Shown: positions 41,463 to 50,364, counted from the stretch's first letter. The stretch is 64,000 bases of DNA from Planctomycetota bacterium (GCA_021776785.1 JAJFFF010000022.1:1-64000), one strand, 5' to 3'. The notes: generated from the sequence alone by a model not told the origin. Made by a program: numbers and translations.

Positions 41463-42347
41463 TTAGTTTTCGAGCGCGGCCCAGGTCGTTGTGATCGTTG
41501 CGTCGATCACCTCGTCGCCGTCTTCGTCGATCAACAGCTCGACGTTGACGTTGTCGAGTGCGTTGATCGTCACGGTCGAACCGTTCAGTCCCGTGACGCG
41601 GAACGTGCCCGTGTCGGGGTTGGAATCGATCCCGCCGCTCACCGTCGCCGGCGTTTCAAACGAGATCGAACCGCCGATGATCGAACCGTAGTACGTTCCG
41701 TCAAACGTCATCGCGTACGTGTTCGCGCCGGTGTCTTCGGTGCGCGAAAGTGCGAAGTCAGTCCACGAGCGCGAAACCGAGAGGCTCGGGCCACCCAAGT
41801 ACGCCGCAAGGGACGTACCCGAGATCGACGTCGTGTTGGCATTGCCGTCCGGCGAGCTCGCGCGCACCGTGTAGCTGCCATCGACGCGGACAAACGCCTC
41901 GCCGAGCGTGAACGTGAAGCTCTGATACGACACGTCGAGTTCGCGGACGAACGCGGCACCCGGCGTACCGGAAATCTCGGTCGCCGTCAGCGTCACCGTG
42001 CCGGCGAACGAGAACGTGATCCCGAAGATCTCAAACGAGCAGTTGTTAAACGTGTAGATGATCGAGTCGCCCGTCGAGAGAACGCCCAAGGGCGCCACAT
42101 CGTTCGGCGTGATCGAGGCGCTGCCGCCTTGGCAAAGCGCGGCTTGCGCTTCGGCATCTTCAAATAAGTCAGCGAACTGCGTGACGAAGTCATCCATCTG
42201 CAAGAGGAAATCTGTCGTCAGCGTCGCTTGGACAGCCAACGTCTCCGCGTTTTGCGCCGAGACGGTAAGCGTGCCTTCGGTACTGCCACTACAACCGACC
42301 AGCCCAATCATGAGCAGGCCCGTCAGGCAAATTGTCTTTAAGGTCAT
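41463..42347 (-). CDS. Beta-rich lipoprotein
   Basis: 294 residues with a clear lipobox (GLLMIGLVGC). The mature protein is rich in Thr, Ser and short strands (TVTLTATEISG, TYAMTFDGTYYGSIIGGSISF) and ends with NVELLIDEDGDEVIDATI, whose DEDGDE may bind calcium. Looks like a surface or periplasmic beta-sandwich protein; no family recognised. Confidence 0.75.
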   Translation of the reverse strand: MTLKTICLTGLLMIGLVGCSGSTEGTLTVSAQNAETLAVQATLTTDFLLQMDDFVTQFADLFEDAEAQAALCQGGSASITPNDVAPLGVLSTGDSIIYTFNNCSFEIFGITFSFAGTVTLTATEISGTPGAAFVRELDVSYQSFTFTLGEAFVRVDGSYTVRASSPDGNANTTSISGTSLAAYLGGPSLSVSRSWTDFALSRTEDTGANTYAMTFDGTYYGSIIGGSISFETPATVSGGIDSNPDTGTFRVTGLNGSTVTINALDNVNVELLIDEDGDEVIDATITTTWAALEN

Positions 42348-42529
42348 GCCTCGATATCGGCGGACCGCGAAAAAGACCGAAGCGTCCCAACTGTCTCACC
42401 CGCCCCGATCCGACACCCTGGGCGTAACGCGTTGGCGATTCCCTGTTTAGAGAGCGCTTTCGGGCAAAAAAAGTCGGTTCCGGGGGATTTTGCTGCGCGT
42501 TTTTGCGAGCGTGGTCCGTCTGGTCTGTG

Positions 42530-43087
42530 ATGCAAGCGGAAGTTTCAGCGGCGATGGGCGGCGATCACGAAGCGTTTACCCGGCTTTATCGCCGGTATGC
42601 ACGGCCCGTGTTCTTAGAACTCGTGGCGCGTTTGCGGCGTCGTCACGATGCCGAAGACGTGTTGCAGCAAACGTTCGTCACGGCGTGGCGGGCGTTGCCG
42701 CGATTGCGCAAACCGGATCGCTTCGTGCCGTGGCTGTTTCGCATCGCACGCAACAAGGCGCGTGACCACATGCGTCGCGATGGCGCCCGCGGGCTCCGTC
42801 TGCACGATGTCGATTTGTTGGCTGCGGTGGGAGACGACACGCAGCCGCGCATCGACGCGGTCCGCGACTTGGTCGCCGGGCTCAAGCCGCGTTCGCGCAC
42901 GATCGTGCTCTTGCGCGCCGTGGAGGGGTGGAGCGCCGAGGAAGTCGCGCGCTCCCAGCGCATGAGCGTGTCGACGGTGCGGCGGCACTACAACCGCGCG
43001 CTTGCTCAACTGAGAGAATCACTGACCAGGAGAAAGTCCGATGACGAAAAACAAAAAAACCGAACAACTCGTCGCCTCAGCATATGA
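42530..43087 (+). CDS. ECF RNA polymerase sigma factor (module C)
   Basis: From the ATG at 42530 (a GTG lies one codon upstream) this is a 185-residue sigma factor. Region 2 has AFTRLYRRYARPVFLEL, RRHDAEDVLQQTFVTAWR and PWLFRIARNKARDHMRR; region 4 has LKPRSRTIVLLRAVEGWSAEEVARSQRMS and VRRHYNRALAQLR. Its last 47 bases overlap the next gene, whose Shine-Dalgarno lies inside this frame, which argues for tight coupling. No classical anti-sigma follows; instead come three ExbD-like membrane proteins. Confidence 0.93.
   Translation: MQAEVSAAMGGDHEAFTRLYRRYARPVFLELVARLRRRHDAEDVLQQTFVTAWRALPRLRKPDRFVPWLFRIARNKARDHMRRDGARGLRLHDVDLLAAVGDDTQPRIDAVRDLVAGLKPRSRTIVLLRAVEGWSAEEVARSQRMSVSTVRRHYNRALAQLRESLTRRKSDDEKQKNRTTRRLSI
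43028..43032 (+). promoter_or_regulatory. Shine-Dalgarno inside the sigma gene for the first ExbD-like protein
   Basis: AGGAG eight bases before the ATG at 43041 lies within the 3' end of the module C sigma gene. It fixes the start of the next gene and shows that the 47-bp overlap is genuine. Confidence 0.8.
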
Positions 43088-44297
43088 GCATCTGCATCCG
43101 TCCACGAGCGTCGAAGACGGCGTGCTCGCGGAGTTGACGCTGGAGCGCGACGGCGCGCGCATGACGGCGCGCCTGTGGATGGGGGTGGCCGCTGCTGCGC
43201 TCTTGGGCGCGACGTTGCTTTTGGCGCTCGCGTTTCGCGGCGGAGACGCCAGCTCACCCGACCTGCATGTTGCGGGGGAAGGCGTCGCGTTGCCGGTCGT
43301 GCAACAGCCGTTGGCGGCGATCCGCAAAGCGAAGCGATCGATCCAGGTGCGCGTGACCGACACGGGGCAGGTCACCGTCCGTGGCGATCAAAAAGAGAAC
43401 GCGTGGCGCAAGGTTTCGCTCGAAGGGTTTACAAGCTACCTCCAAGAGTTTGCCGCCGCGTACACGTCGGGCTTGAAATGGAAGCAGAGGAAGGCGAAGT
43501 TAGCGCACGTGCGCATCATCATGGCCGTAGACAAGAGCGTGTCGTGGCAGCACGTGCAATGGCTGATGCAGGTCTGCGCCGAGCAGTCGTTTGGCAATAT
43601 CGCGTTTGAGTTGATGAGCGCTGACAAGAAACGGTTCCTCTTTGACGCGTCGCTTCCAACTGATCGTGGCATCGGTCCCATAGGCGACGGGATCGAAACG
43701 GTCGATGGCGAGATGATCGAAGAAGAGATCGAAGAGGAACCCGAAGAAGAAATCGTCGAAGAAGAAATCGAAGTCGTCGACGAGAGACCGGAAGAAGAAC
43801 CAATCGTCGAAGAGGATCCGAAAGAAGAGATGGAAGAAGAGATCGAGGTCGAAGAAGAGATCGAAGAAGACTTGGACAAGCGCCTCGACGGACACAACGA
43901 GAGGCCGGACGCCGACGAGCCGTTTCGCGGCCCGCGCAAGGGTGATCGAATCGGTATTCGCCGTACGAAGGAAACCCTGACCCTCGACCTAAAGATCGAT
44001 GTCAGATGGAACAAGGACCGGACGGCAGTCGTGTATCGCATGATGGGGAGGCCGGCGATGACGCTCAAAGACGTGGTCAAGTTGGTCCGAGACGGTAAGC
44101 GCGCGATCAAAGTGATGCCGGCAACACATCGCGCCGAAGCGCGCGGCAGCCCGGACGTGCCGTTCGGCGCCGTAGCGGCGTTGGTCGCAACGCTGCGCGC
44201 CGAGGGCGTGAACAAAGTGTCGTTTCGCGGCACGCAACTGCCGACCCAGGAGCAACGCCTGGCGCCGTTGTTGCCCAAAGTGAAGTCGTCGCGGTAG
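43041..44297 (+). CDS. Single-pass membrane protein with two ExbD/TolR-like domains and a Glu-rich linker
   Basis: 418 residues. A cytoplasmic N-terminus of about 44 residues is followed by one membrane helix (45-65). A first ExbD-like domain runs from about 100 to 195 (IQVRVTDTGQVTVRG, VRIIMAVDKSVSWQHVQWLMQ). A highly acidic linker at 221-283 is made largely of EEEIEEE-like repeats. A second ExbD-like domain lies at 312-398, ending DVPFGAVAALVATLRAEGVNKVSF. ExbD/TolR proteins normally have one such domain and pair with an ExbB/TolQ motor, absent here. The N-terminus could be an anti-sigma contact; that is inference from position only. Confidence 0.75.
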   Translation: MTKNKKTEQLVASAYEHLHPSTSVEDGVLAELTLERDGARMTARLWMGVAAAALLGATLLLALAFRGGDASSPDLHVAGEGVALPVVQQPLAAIRKAKRSIQVRVTDTGQVTVRGDQKENAWRKVSLEGFTSYLQEFAAAYTSGLKWKQRKAKLAHVRIIMAVDKSVSWQHVQWLMQVCAEQSFGNIAFELMSADKKRFLFDASLPTDRGIGPIGDGIETVDGEMIEEEIEEEPEEEIVEEEIEVVDERPEEEPIVEEDPKEEMEEEIEVEEEIEEDLDKRLDGHNERPDADEPFRGPRKGDRIGIRRTKETLTLDLKIDVRWNKDRTAVVYRMMGRPAMTLKDVVKLVRDGKRAIKVMPATHRAEARGSPDVPFGAVAALVATLRAEGVNKVSFRGTQLPTQEQRLAPLLPKVKSSR

Positions 44298-44373
44298 CAC
44301 CACAACGCGCAGCGATTGCATCCGATAGAATAGCCGCGCGCTCGCCGAACCATGGACGGCGAGCGCGCGCACT

Positions 44374-45276
44374 ATGAACAAACGAGGTTTCTGGAGTCGT
44401 TGGTATCCCGTCGTTGTGGTCGTGCTCGTGGGAGCGACGTTGGCCTGCCTTCATGTTTGGAAAACGGGAACCGACGAAGCTAAACGATCCGTCACGTTGC
44501 GCGTTGAGGCGGACGGCCAGCTCTCCTTGCGCACTTGGCGGTGGAACGCGATCACGAACGCCGAACTCGTAGCGCATCTGGATCGGTTGGCGCGCCACCA
44601 TATCGACCGCTACTTCGACGTGGCGAGCATCCTGCGACACGACTTGGCGGACATTCCGGTGCGCATCCACGTTGCGCACGATGCGAGATGGGGCGATGTG
44701 CGCGGCGTTGTCCGTTCGGTCGTTGACGCACACTTCACCGATGTCTTATTCCACGTCGGCCAAAAAGGGGGCGGCACCGCAGAGTGTCGAGTGTTCGAAC
44801 TGACCGACAATAAGAAACACGTGGCCGCGCCCTACAGCCCTGGGCGCTTCGAAGTTTCAGACGAAGACTTGGAGCTTGCGCAGTGGGTCATTGGGCTCGG
44901 TGGATCCAATCTTCCTGACTGGAGGTTTGACATCACGGTCGTCGTGGAGTGGGACGTAGATCGAGCGGGATTTCTGTACTCGGTCGGACGAGGGGCCCGC
45001 CGGTCCGCGGGCGAAGTTGTTTACGCGATTGGGAAAGCGGTACACAAGCTGCGTGAAGAGAAGCGGGGCGAGAGCACGGAGTTCACGCTGTTCGCGATGG
45101 CATACCGCGACGTGCCTTTCTCCGAGATCGCGGCCTTGATCACCGGATGTCGCGAGCAAAGTGTCGACAAGGTGCGTTGCGCGTTTCTTGAGACTACGGA
45201 AGGCGCACGAGCGGCCGTGGCCACGTCGCGAGCAGCGAAAGAGAGGGCGACGCGGAAGGCGAACGATGCCGAGTAG
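44374..45276 (+). CDS. Single-pass membrane protein with twin ExbD/TolR-like domains (second copy)
   Basis: 300 residues: a short N-terminus, a membrane helix at about 11-28, one domain from 38 to 150 (VTLRVEADGQLSLR, PVRIHVAHDARWGDVRGVV) and a second from 185 to 290 (FDITVVVEWDVDRAG, then DVPFSEIAALITGCREQSVDKVRC). The IGLGG before the second domain and the DVPFxxIAxLIxxCRE motif are shared with the next gene. It lacks the long acidic linker of the first copy and follows it by 76 bp. Confidence 0.72.
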   Translation: MNKRGFWSRWYPVVVVVLVGATLACLHVWKTGTDEAKRSVTLRVEADGQLSLRTWRWNAITNAELVAHLDRLARHHIDRYFDVASILRHDLADIPVRIHVAHDARWGDVRGVVRSVVDAHFTDVLFHVGQKGGGTAECRVFELTDNKKHVAAPYSPGRFEVSDEDLELAQWVIGLGGSNLPDWRFDITVVVEWDVDRAGFLYSVGRGARRSAGEVVYAIGKAVHKLREEKRGESTEFTLFAMAYRDVPFSEIAALITGCREQSVDKVRCAFLETTEGARAAVATSRAAKERATRKANDAE

Positions 45277-45309
45277 CGAGAATCTCATGTCTGAAACGAT
45301 GCTGAAGCC

Positions 45310-46242
45310 ATGAGACGCAACACGGACGCGATAGTCTGGTCGACCGAGGAGAGCGATCGAGATGGCCCTCAGCGTTGGCGGATCGGGATCTCGATCCTCG
45401 CAGCCGTGGTTGCGTGCGTGGTGGCGGCCTACCTCTGGGATCATCGCGCACCGGCGTTTCTAAACAACGTCATGGTTCGTTTGGATGAGCGTGGGCAGAT
45501 CACCATCCGGCGCGGAGCGTGGCGCGACTACTCGTTACAGCAACTTCAGGACTACTTGGCTGAAATCGGCAGCAACGTGACCGGCGCGGATGCGACCTAC
45601 AGGAGCCAGCCGTGGCTGTTCCGGCACAAGCTCGAACAGGTTCGAATCACGCTCCGCGTGGATGAACGGGCGTGCTGGGATCACGTGCGATTGATACTCA
45701 CCGCCTGCAACGCCGCCGCTTTCACGAGCGTCTCGGTGCGTGTGCACATCGCGGACGGTGATACCTTGGAGTTCCCCGACTTCGTCGCGCAGCGAGGGAT
45801 GGACCAAGATCCTGAATTGAGATTTCGCCCGGGCGATCTGGATCGCATGAACTCCGAACTTGAACTCAGTCCGATCATCGGACTAGGGGGCGGCTACGAT
45901 CCGGACGCGCCGGACTCGCGGTATTGGGTTCCCGTATCGGTTGTGTGGCGGGAGCCCGGCCAACGCCTCTTTTACGCGTTTCCCGATGGCGGCCGCGCAT
46001 CCCTACCGGACGTGAATCACGCGGTCGAACGCGCCATCGCACGTGTAATCGAAAGTCATCCGGAGCAAACCATCGAATTCAGCTTGACGCTGGCTTGCGA
46101 GCCGGACGTTCCGTTCGGCCCGATCGCCGAGTTGATCGTCGCGTGCCGCGAACGCGGTGTTACAAGGGCTACGTGCAACGGATTGACGGCGCCGCCGGCC
46201 GAACGCACGGCTTCTCGTCTTCCAATCCCGCAGTCGCGATAG
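45310..46242 (+). CDS. Single-pass membrane protein with twin ExbD/TolR-like domains (third copy)
   Basis: 310 residues with the same plan as the previous gene: membrane helix at about 23-43, first domain 53-148 (VMVRLDERGQITIRR, VRITLRVDERACWDHVRLIL), IIGLGGG hinge, second domain 200-295 ending DVPFGPIAELIVACRERGVTRATC. It lies 33 bp after its paralogue, so the three copies and the sigma gene form one likely operon. Charged N-terminal residues (about 22) face the cytoplasm. Confidence 0.72.
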   Translation: MRRNTDAIVWSTEESDRDGPQRWRIGISILAAVVACVVAAYLWDHRAPAFLNNVMVRLDERGQITIRRGAWRDYSLQQLQDYLAEIGSNVTGADATYRSQPWLFRHKLEQVRITLRVDERACWDHVRLILTACNAAAFTSVSVRVHIADGDTLEFPDFVAQRGMDQDPELRFRPGDLDRMNSELELSPIIGLGGGYDPDAPDSRYWVPVSVVWREPGQRLFYAFPDGGRASLPDVNHAVERAIARVIESHPEQTIEFSLTLACEPDVPFGPIAELIVACRERGVTRATCNGLTAPPAERTASRLPIPQSR

Positions 46243-46247
46243 GCGCC

Positions 46248-46790
46248 ATGACCAACAACACGGGCCACACGTTTCAGCCGATTCGATCCGACGACCGGGA
46301 TGCGGTCGCCGCGTTTCTTGTCGCGAGCGAGTGGCCGTTTCACGTTTACACGACGTACACAACGGAGCGCGCGTTGGAAGTGGTGGACGACGGTTTCGCG
46401 TGGGGCGCAACGCTCGAAGCGCATTGGATGATGCAGGGCGACGAGCGTGTCGGCATCGTGCGCGTGTTCGACCTCAACGACCCGACCGCACTTTTGGATT
46501 TGCGCATCGCGGGAGGCGCGCGCGGTCGCGGACTAGGCAAAGCGATGGTGCGATGGATCACGGACCACGTGTTTCAAAACCACGCAACCGTGACGCGCGT
46601 CGGCGGATACACGCGCATCGACAACACGCCGATGCGCCGCGTGTTCGAACAATGCGGCTACCAAAAAGAAGCGCACTATCGCCGAGCGTGGCGCGACGAC
46701 AACGGCCCGCAACACGACACGATCGGCTACGGCATCCTGCGCGATGAGTGGGCGAGCGGGACGGTGATGCCCGTGCCGTGGGACGCCTAG
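46248..46790 (+). CDS. GNAT-family N-acetyltransferase
   Basis: 180 residues. The core AGGARGRGLGKAMVRWI is the acetyl-CoA pyrophosphate loop (R/Q-x-x-G-x-G/A), followed by YTRIDNTPMRRVFEQCGYQKE, the usual end of GNAT folds. It probably acetylates a small molecule or amine; the substrate is unknown. It starts 5 bp after the third ExbD-like gene and could be its co-transcribed last gene. Confidence 0.88.
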   Translation: MTNNTGHTFQPIRSDDRDAVAAFLVASEWPFHVYTTYTTERALEVVDDGFAWGATLEAHWMMQGDERVGIVRVFDLNDPTALLDLRIAGGARGRGLGKAMVRWITDHVFQNHATVTRVGGYTRIDNTPMRRVFEQCGYQKEAHYRRAWRDDNGPQHDTIGYGILRDEWASGTVMPVPWDA

Positions 46791-47251
46791 ACCGAGCCGA
46801 GCCGCCCGTTTCAAAAGTCACGGCGATCGCTCGGAATCGCGTCTCACGATCGGCAGGGGCTTGTCATCCACGCACCGCAGACACGGCGCCAACCAACGGC
46901 CAAGAATCCAACGACAGCATCGCAAACGGATCTCGCGTCGGTTTTGTTCGGCGCGCTGCGCCATATCCCACACCGCGTGCGGCTTCTCCCAAATCCGCCA
47001 AGGTTTTGCGGAACCGATCCAAGATTCCGGAGCGCGGCCCCAAGTGGTTGCCAAGGGTGAGGTTAGGGAGCCCGCGCGCAAGCGCCGGGGCGCGCGGCGG
47101 CGGAGTTCTCCACAATTTGCGGCGCGCCGACGAAATTCCGGCTAGCGCCGCGGATTTTTCACTCAAAGCTGGAAGATCCGCCGACCGAGCCTACTATCTG
47201 AGGAAGGCAGCCAAAAAAGCCAAAAGGCAAACGGAAGCCAAACAAAAAGAC
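46791..47251. other. Gap before tRNA-Pro, no convincing gene
   Basis: About 460 bp upstream of the tRNA. Two overlapping minus-strand frames (46818-47081 and 46864-47166) and one plus-strand frame span it; the first has paired cysteines (CCRW, CLRC) but none has a supported start or family. The last 60 bp before the tRNA are A-rich and probably include its promoter. Confidence 0.5.
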
Positions 47252-47326
47252 CGGGGTGTGGCTCAGCTTGGCTAGAGCGCTGCGTTCGGGACGCAGAGGT
47301 CGCTGGTTCGAATCCAGTCACCCCGA
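47252..47326 (+). tRNA. tRNA-Pro (anticodon CGG)
   Basis: A full cloverleaf is visible: 7-bp acceptor (CGGGGTG with CACCCCG), D stem GCTC/GAGC, anticodon stem CTGCG/CGCAG with loop TTCGGGA giving CGG at 47287-47289, and a T arm around TTCGAAT. The discriminator is A and the CCA is not encoded. A hairpin-type terminator follows at 47336-47364. Confidence 0.95.
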
Positions 47327-47335
47327 TACAAATCG

Positions 47336-47364
47336 AAGAACCGTCCGACCTCGGGCGGTTCTTT
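47336..47364 (+). terminator. Terminator-like hairpin after tRNA-Pro
   Basis: AAGAACCG pairs with CGGTTCTT around a short inner stem and runs into a few T residues. The same hairpin recurs after the tRNA 3' copies at about 47524 and 47890, and a diverged version lies at about 52365. Confidence 0.65.
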
Positions 47365-47396
47365 AGATTTGAGAACTCACCAGCGACCTCTGGTGG

Positions 47397-47514
47397 GGGT
47401 AGCGAAGGGCGAGAGCCCGTAGCGAAGGGGGGCCAGCCCCCCTTTAGTGCAGGCGCCGCTGCAAAGCTACCGGCGAAGCCGGTCGCTTTGCTGGTTCGAA
47501 TCCAGTCACCCCGA
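47397..47514 (+). repeat. tRNA-tail repeat unit 1
   Basis: A block of about 95 bp starting GTAGCGAAGGGCGAGAGCCC has four to five small perfect hairpins, among them GGGC/GCCC, GGGGGG/CCCCCC and ACCGGC/GCCGGT. It is fused to a copy of the tRNA-Pro T arm and 3' acceptor strand at 47491-47514, identical to the functional gene over those 24 bases. Confidence 0.85.
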
Positions 47515-47590
47515 TACAAATCGAAGAACCGTCCGACCTCGGGCGGTTCTTCCAATTTGAGGATCAACCCAACCAGCGACCTCGAATGTG

Positions 47591-47709
47591 GGGGTAGCGA
47601 AGGGCGAGAGCCCGTAGCGAAGGGGGGCCAGCCCCCCTTTGATGCAGGCGCCGCTGCAAAGCTACCGGCGCAGCCGGTCGCTTTGTTGGTTCGAATCCAG
47701 TCACCCCGA
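47591..47709 (+). repeat. tRNA-tail repeat unit 2
   Basis: Second copy of the hairpin block plus the tRNA-Pro 3' end (47686-47709), differing from unit 1 at only a few positions. The sequence after it diverges: the terminator hairpin is missing here. Confidence 0.85.
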
Positions 47710-47769
47710 GGCGTCCGAAACCCGGTCCAACTCGTTGGCTACCGAACAAGGAACAGCGCTCGAAGCACA

Positions 47770-47880
47770 GGGGCGAGAAAGCCCGTAGCGAAGGGGGGCC
47801 AGCCCCCCTTTAATGCAGGCGCCGCTGCAAAGCTACCGGCGAAGCCGGTCGCTTTGTTGGTTCGAATCCAGTCACCCCGA
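47770..47880 (+). repeat. tRNA-tail repeat unit 3
   Basis: Third copy, with the tRNA-Pro 3' end at 47857-47880, followed again by the terminator hairpin. A decaying start of a fourth block is seen at 47941-47980 without a tRNA tail. Confidence 0.85.
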
Positions 47881-48135
47881 TACAAATCGAAGAACCGTCC
47901 GACCGCGGGCGGTTCTTTCAAATTTGGACCAACCAACCAGGGGTAGCGGCGGGCGAAAGCCCGTAGCGAACACGCTCGGCAAGCCCCCTCGGCCCTCTTC
48001 GTGCTCACGCCGTTCGCACTTGTAGTACATTTCCTTATCGATTGGATCGGGTGCGAGTGAACCACGCGTCTTCTCCCGATCCGCTGGGTGCAGGCCGCAA
48101 GCGTCGCGGCAGAATGAAGAGGGCGAGACGAGGTC

Positions 48136-50364
48136 GTGCGAGTGAGGCCGATTGCAATCGCTGTGTTGGCCATAGTCGCGGCCGTTGCTGTGTACTGTGT
48201 GCTGCTCCCGTTGGACCCACCCGAGGTTGCGCCGCTACCCGCAGTGGAATGCGTCCGGCTGCCAAAACGAATCGTGCACTTTGAGATCACGGCGGGTGGT
48301 CGTCCATGCGTGGGCGCGCGAATCACGTTGGAGTCCGCCGGCGGCGCGCTCGAGACGGATCGCGAGGGAAAGGCGAGCTTCCTCGTGCCGGACTGCCGTT
48401 CTAGCTATCTCGTGCAGTTGCCGGGCTACTACTGTTCGTGGGGCGAAGTCGGCGTCTACGAACAATACGACGACGAATGCGAAGAGCGCGTCGACGAAAC
48501 TGCTTCGATTGAACTGGCACCTGCTCCCAATAGCCGGGGCCGCGTTGTTTTGCCGGATGGCGAGCCGGCGCGGCGTGCGCTCGTCCGGATCTTGCAGGAC
48601 GAGCGGGGCACTGCGGTGGAACGCGCCCAGGTGACGGATGACGAAGGCCGATTTGGAATATCGTCGAACCCGCCCTTTGTTGTGGAAGCAGTCGCAGAGG
48701 GATACGGCGTTGCCTCGTTGCGCGTGAGCCAATCAAGCGACATCGTCGTGCGCCTAGGCGACGGCGCCAGCGTCACCGGGCGCGTAGCGGGGACGAAGCG
48801 ACCGTCGGACGCGCAGGTGTTTGCCATCTCGACCGATGTCTTCTGGATGGTGGACCGCACCTGGTTCGAGCGATCGTCGTTCGGCGACGCAGACCGAGAG
48901 TTTTGCGCCCGCGCGGCGGTGGACGCGAACGGAAACTTCGTGATCCGTGGCGTGCCTCCCGGTGAAACCATCCTCGTCGCGTTTTTGCCGCGGGAAGGTG
49001 AAGCACGCACCACCCCGTTCGAGGCAGCGGGCGAAGTGCGCAGGAACATTCGGTTCAAACCTCAGGCGGGGTTGCTCGTGAAACTCGTGGGCTCGGACGG
49101 CGAGCCGATCACGGACCCGCACATGGACTTAACGAGTTCGCGTGAAGGAGACTGGAGTCGCGCGGCGTACTCCCACGTTGAGGGAGGGCACTTGTTCCTC
49201 GACGTGCCTCTTGGCCGGTACAAGTTGAGCGTGGCGCCGCGCGGTCACATGCGGGAGACGCTGGAACTAGACCTTGCGCGCCCAGGGCTACACACGTATG
49301 TGCATCGGGCGAAGGCCGGCTTAGCGCTTGTGGGGAGGGTCATCGATCGGAAGGGACGGTCGGTTCCGCGCGTAACGGTGAGCTTCCTAGTTGAGCCCGA
49401 GGATGAGGATGCAGCATCGCGGCGGCCGATGGCGTGGAAGCTTCTCGGCCATGCCGAGACTGGAAACGACGGAAGATTCAAGATCCGCGGTCTTCCAAAA
49501 GTCCGCGGGTGGGTTGTCGTCGGCGGAGACTCGACGGGTTACGCCGAAACCAAGCGTGAGGCCGTCGCGGGGGAATCGAAACTGGGACCCATCGTGGTCT
49601 CGCGGCTTGCGTCTCTGCGAGTGAGACTGACCCCGGCGCCCAAGATCACAAACGTCAATGTTGAGGTCTGGTTGGACGGGAGTTGGGAGTCACCTCGCAG
49701 TGAAAAGGTCGGCGCCGACGGAACGATTCGACTTTCCGGCCTTGGGACAGGGCGTGCCGGTGTCGTCAAGATTGAAGTGGTCGGCTACGCGCCGAGCGCT
49801 GTCCGATTTGGCGAACTCGCACCAGAGGAAGACCGCGACCTTGGCGTCGTCGAGCTGACTCAGGGCCGCACGTTGAAGGGGGTCTTGCAAATGCGCAACG
49901 GTGATCCCGTGGCGAGAGCCAAAGTGTCGTTGGCCAGAACCATGATCGCGAGATGGTGCGAGACAAACGCGGATGGGCGATTCGAGTTAAGGCGCGTCGG
50001 AGTCGAGCCTGCCACTGTGTTTGTTGAGGCGGACGGCTTCGTTGCGGTCGCCGTACGCGAGGGAAAAATCGACGCCAGTGGTGAGCTGCGCATTGTGGTC
50101 GAGCGGGGCGGAATCGTGACCGGTCGTACGGTTGACCAGAAAGGCAAGCCGCTTGACGGTCTGATTGGACACGTGCGTTTGCGTGGGCCGAAAGGCGACA
50201 CATGGATCGACATCGATCGGACGGGCAAATTTCGCCAGCGCGTGTTGCCCGGTTCGTACGACGTGATCGTCGTGCGCCGTTTTGGCGAGAGAGCCGTCCG
50301 GCGCGTCACCGTTCGCGAAGGAGAGACCACTGAGATTGACGTGGCGTTGTTGCCGTCGCGGTGA
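48136..50364 (+). CDS. Exported protein with carboxypeptidase-regulatory-like repeats
   Basis: 742 residues from a GTG. The N-terminus is a signal anchor (AIAVLAIVAAVAVYCVLLPL). The rest is a string of about seven beta-sandwich repeats of the carboxypeptidase-regulatory/CnaB-like type, visible as recurring GRVVLPDGEPARRALVRI, VIDRKGRSVPRVTVSF and VDQKGKPLDGLIGHV openings with TDDEGRFGI- or NADGRFELR-type middles. Such proteins form extended surface stalks. It lies in the interval bracketed by tRNA-Pro remnants. Confidence 0.82.
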   Translation: MRVRPIAIAVLAIVAAVAVYCVLLPLDPPEVAPLPAVECVRLPKRIVHFEITAGGRPCVGARITLESAGGALETDREGKASFLVPDCRSSYLVQLPGYYCSWGEVGVYEQYDDECEERVDETASIELAPAPNSRGRVVLPDGEPARRALVRILQDERGTAVERAQVTDDEGRFGISSNPPFVVEAVAEGYGVASLRVSQSSDIVVRLGDGASVTGRVAGTKRPSDAQVFAISTDVFWMVDRTWFERSSFGDADREFCARAAVDANGNFVIRGVPPGETILVAFLPREGEARTTPFEAAGEVRRNIRFKPQAGLLVKLVGSDGEPITDPHMDLTSSREGDWSRAAYSHVEGGHLFLDVPLGRYKLSVAPRGHMRETLELDLARPGLHTYVHRAKAGLALVGRVIDRKGRSVPRVTVSFLVEPEDEDAASRRPMAWKLLGHAETGNDGRFKIRGLPKVRGWVVVGGDSTGYAETKREAVAGESKLGPIVVSRLASLRVRLTPAPKITNVNVEVWLDGSWESPRSEKVGADGTIRLSGLGTGRAGVVKIEVVGYAPSAVRFGELAPEEDRDLGVVELTQGRTLKGVLQMRNGDPVARAKVSLARTMIARWCETNADGRFELRRVGVEPATVFVEADGFVAVAVREGKIDASGELRIVVERGGIVTGRTVDQKGKPLDGLIGHVRLRGPKGDTWIDIDRTGKFRQRVLPGSYDVIVVRRFGERAVRRVTVREGETTEIDVALLPSR

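Noticed and set aside
46748-47275. A 175-codon plus-strand frame running into the tRNA
   Set aside because: It overlaps the GNAT gene's end and reads through the tRNA start; basic low-complexity sequence with no supported start.
47397-47880. Three additional tRNA-Pro genes
   Set aside because: Only the T arm and 3' acceptor strand are present; the D arm, anticodon arm and 5' acceptor are missing, so they cannot fold as tRNAs.
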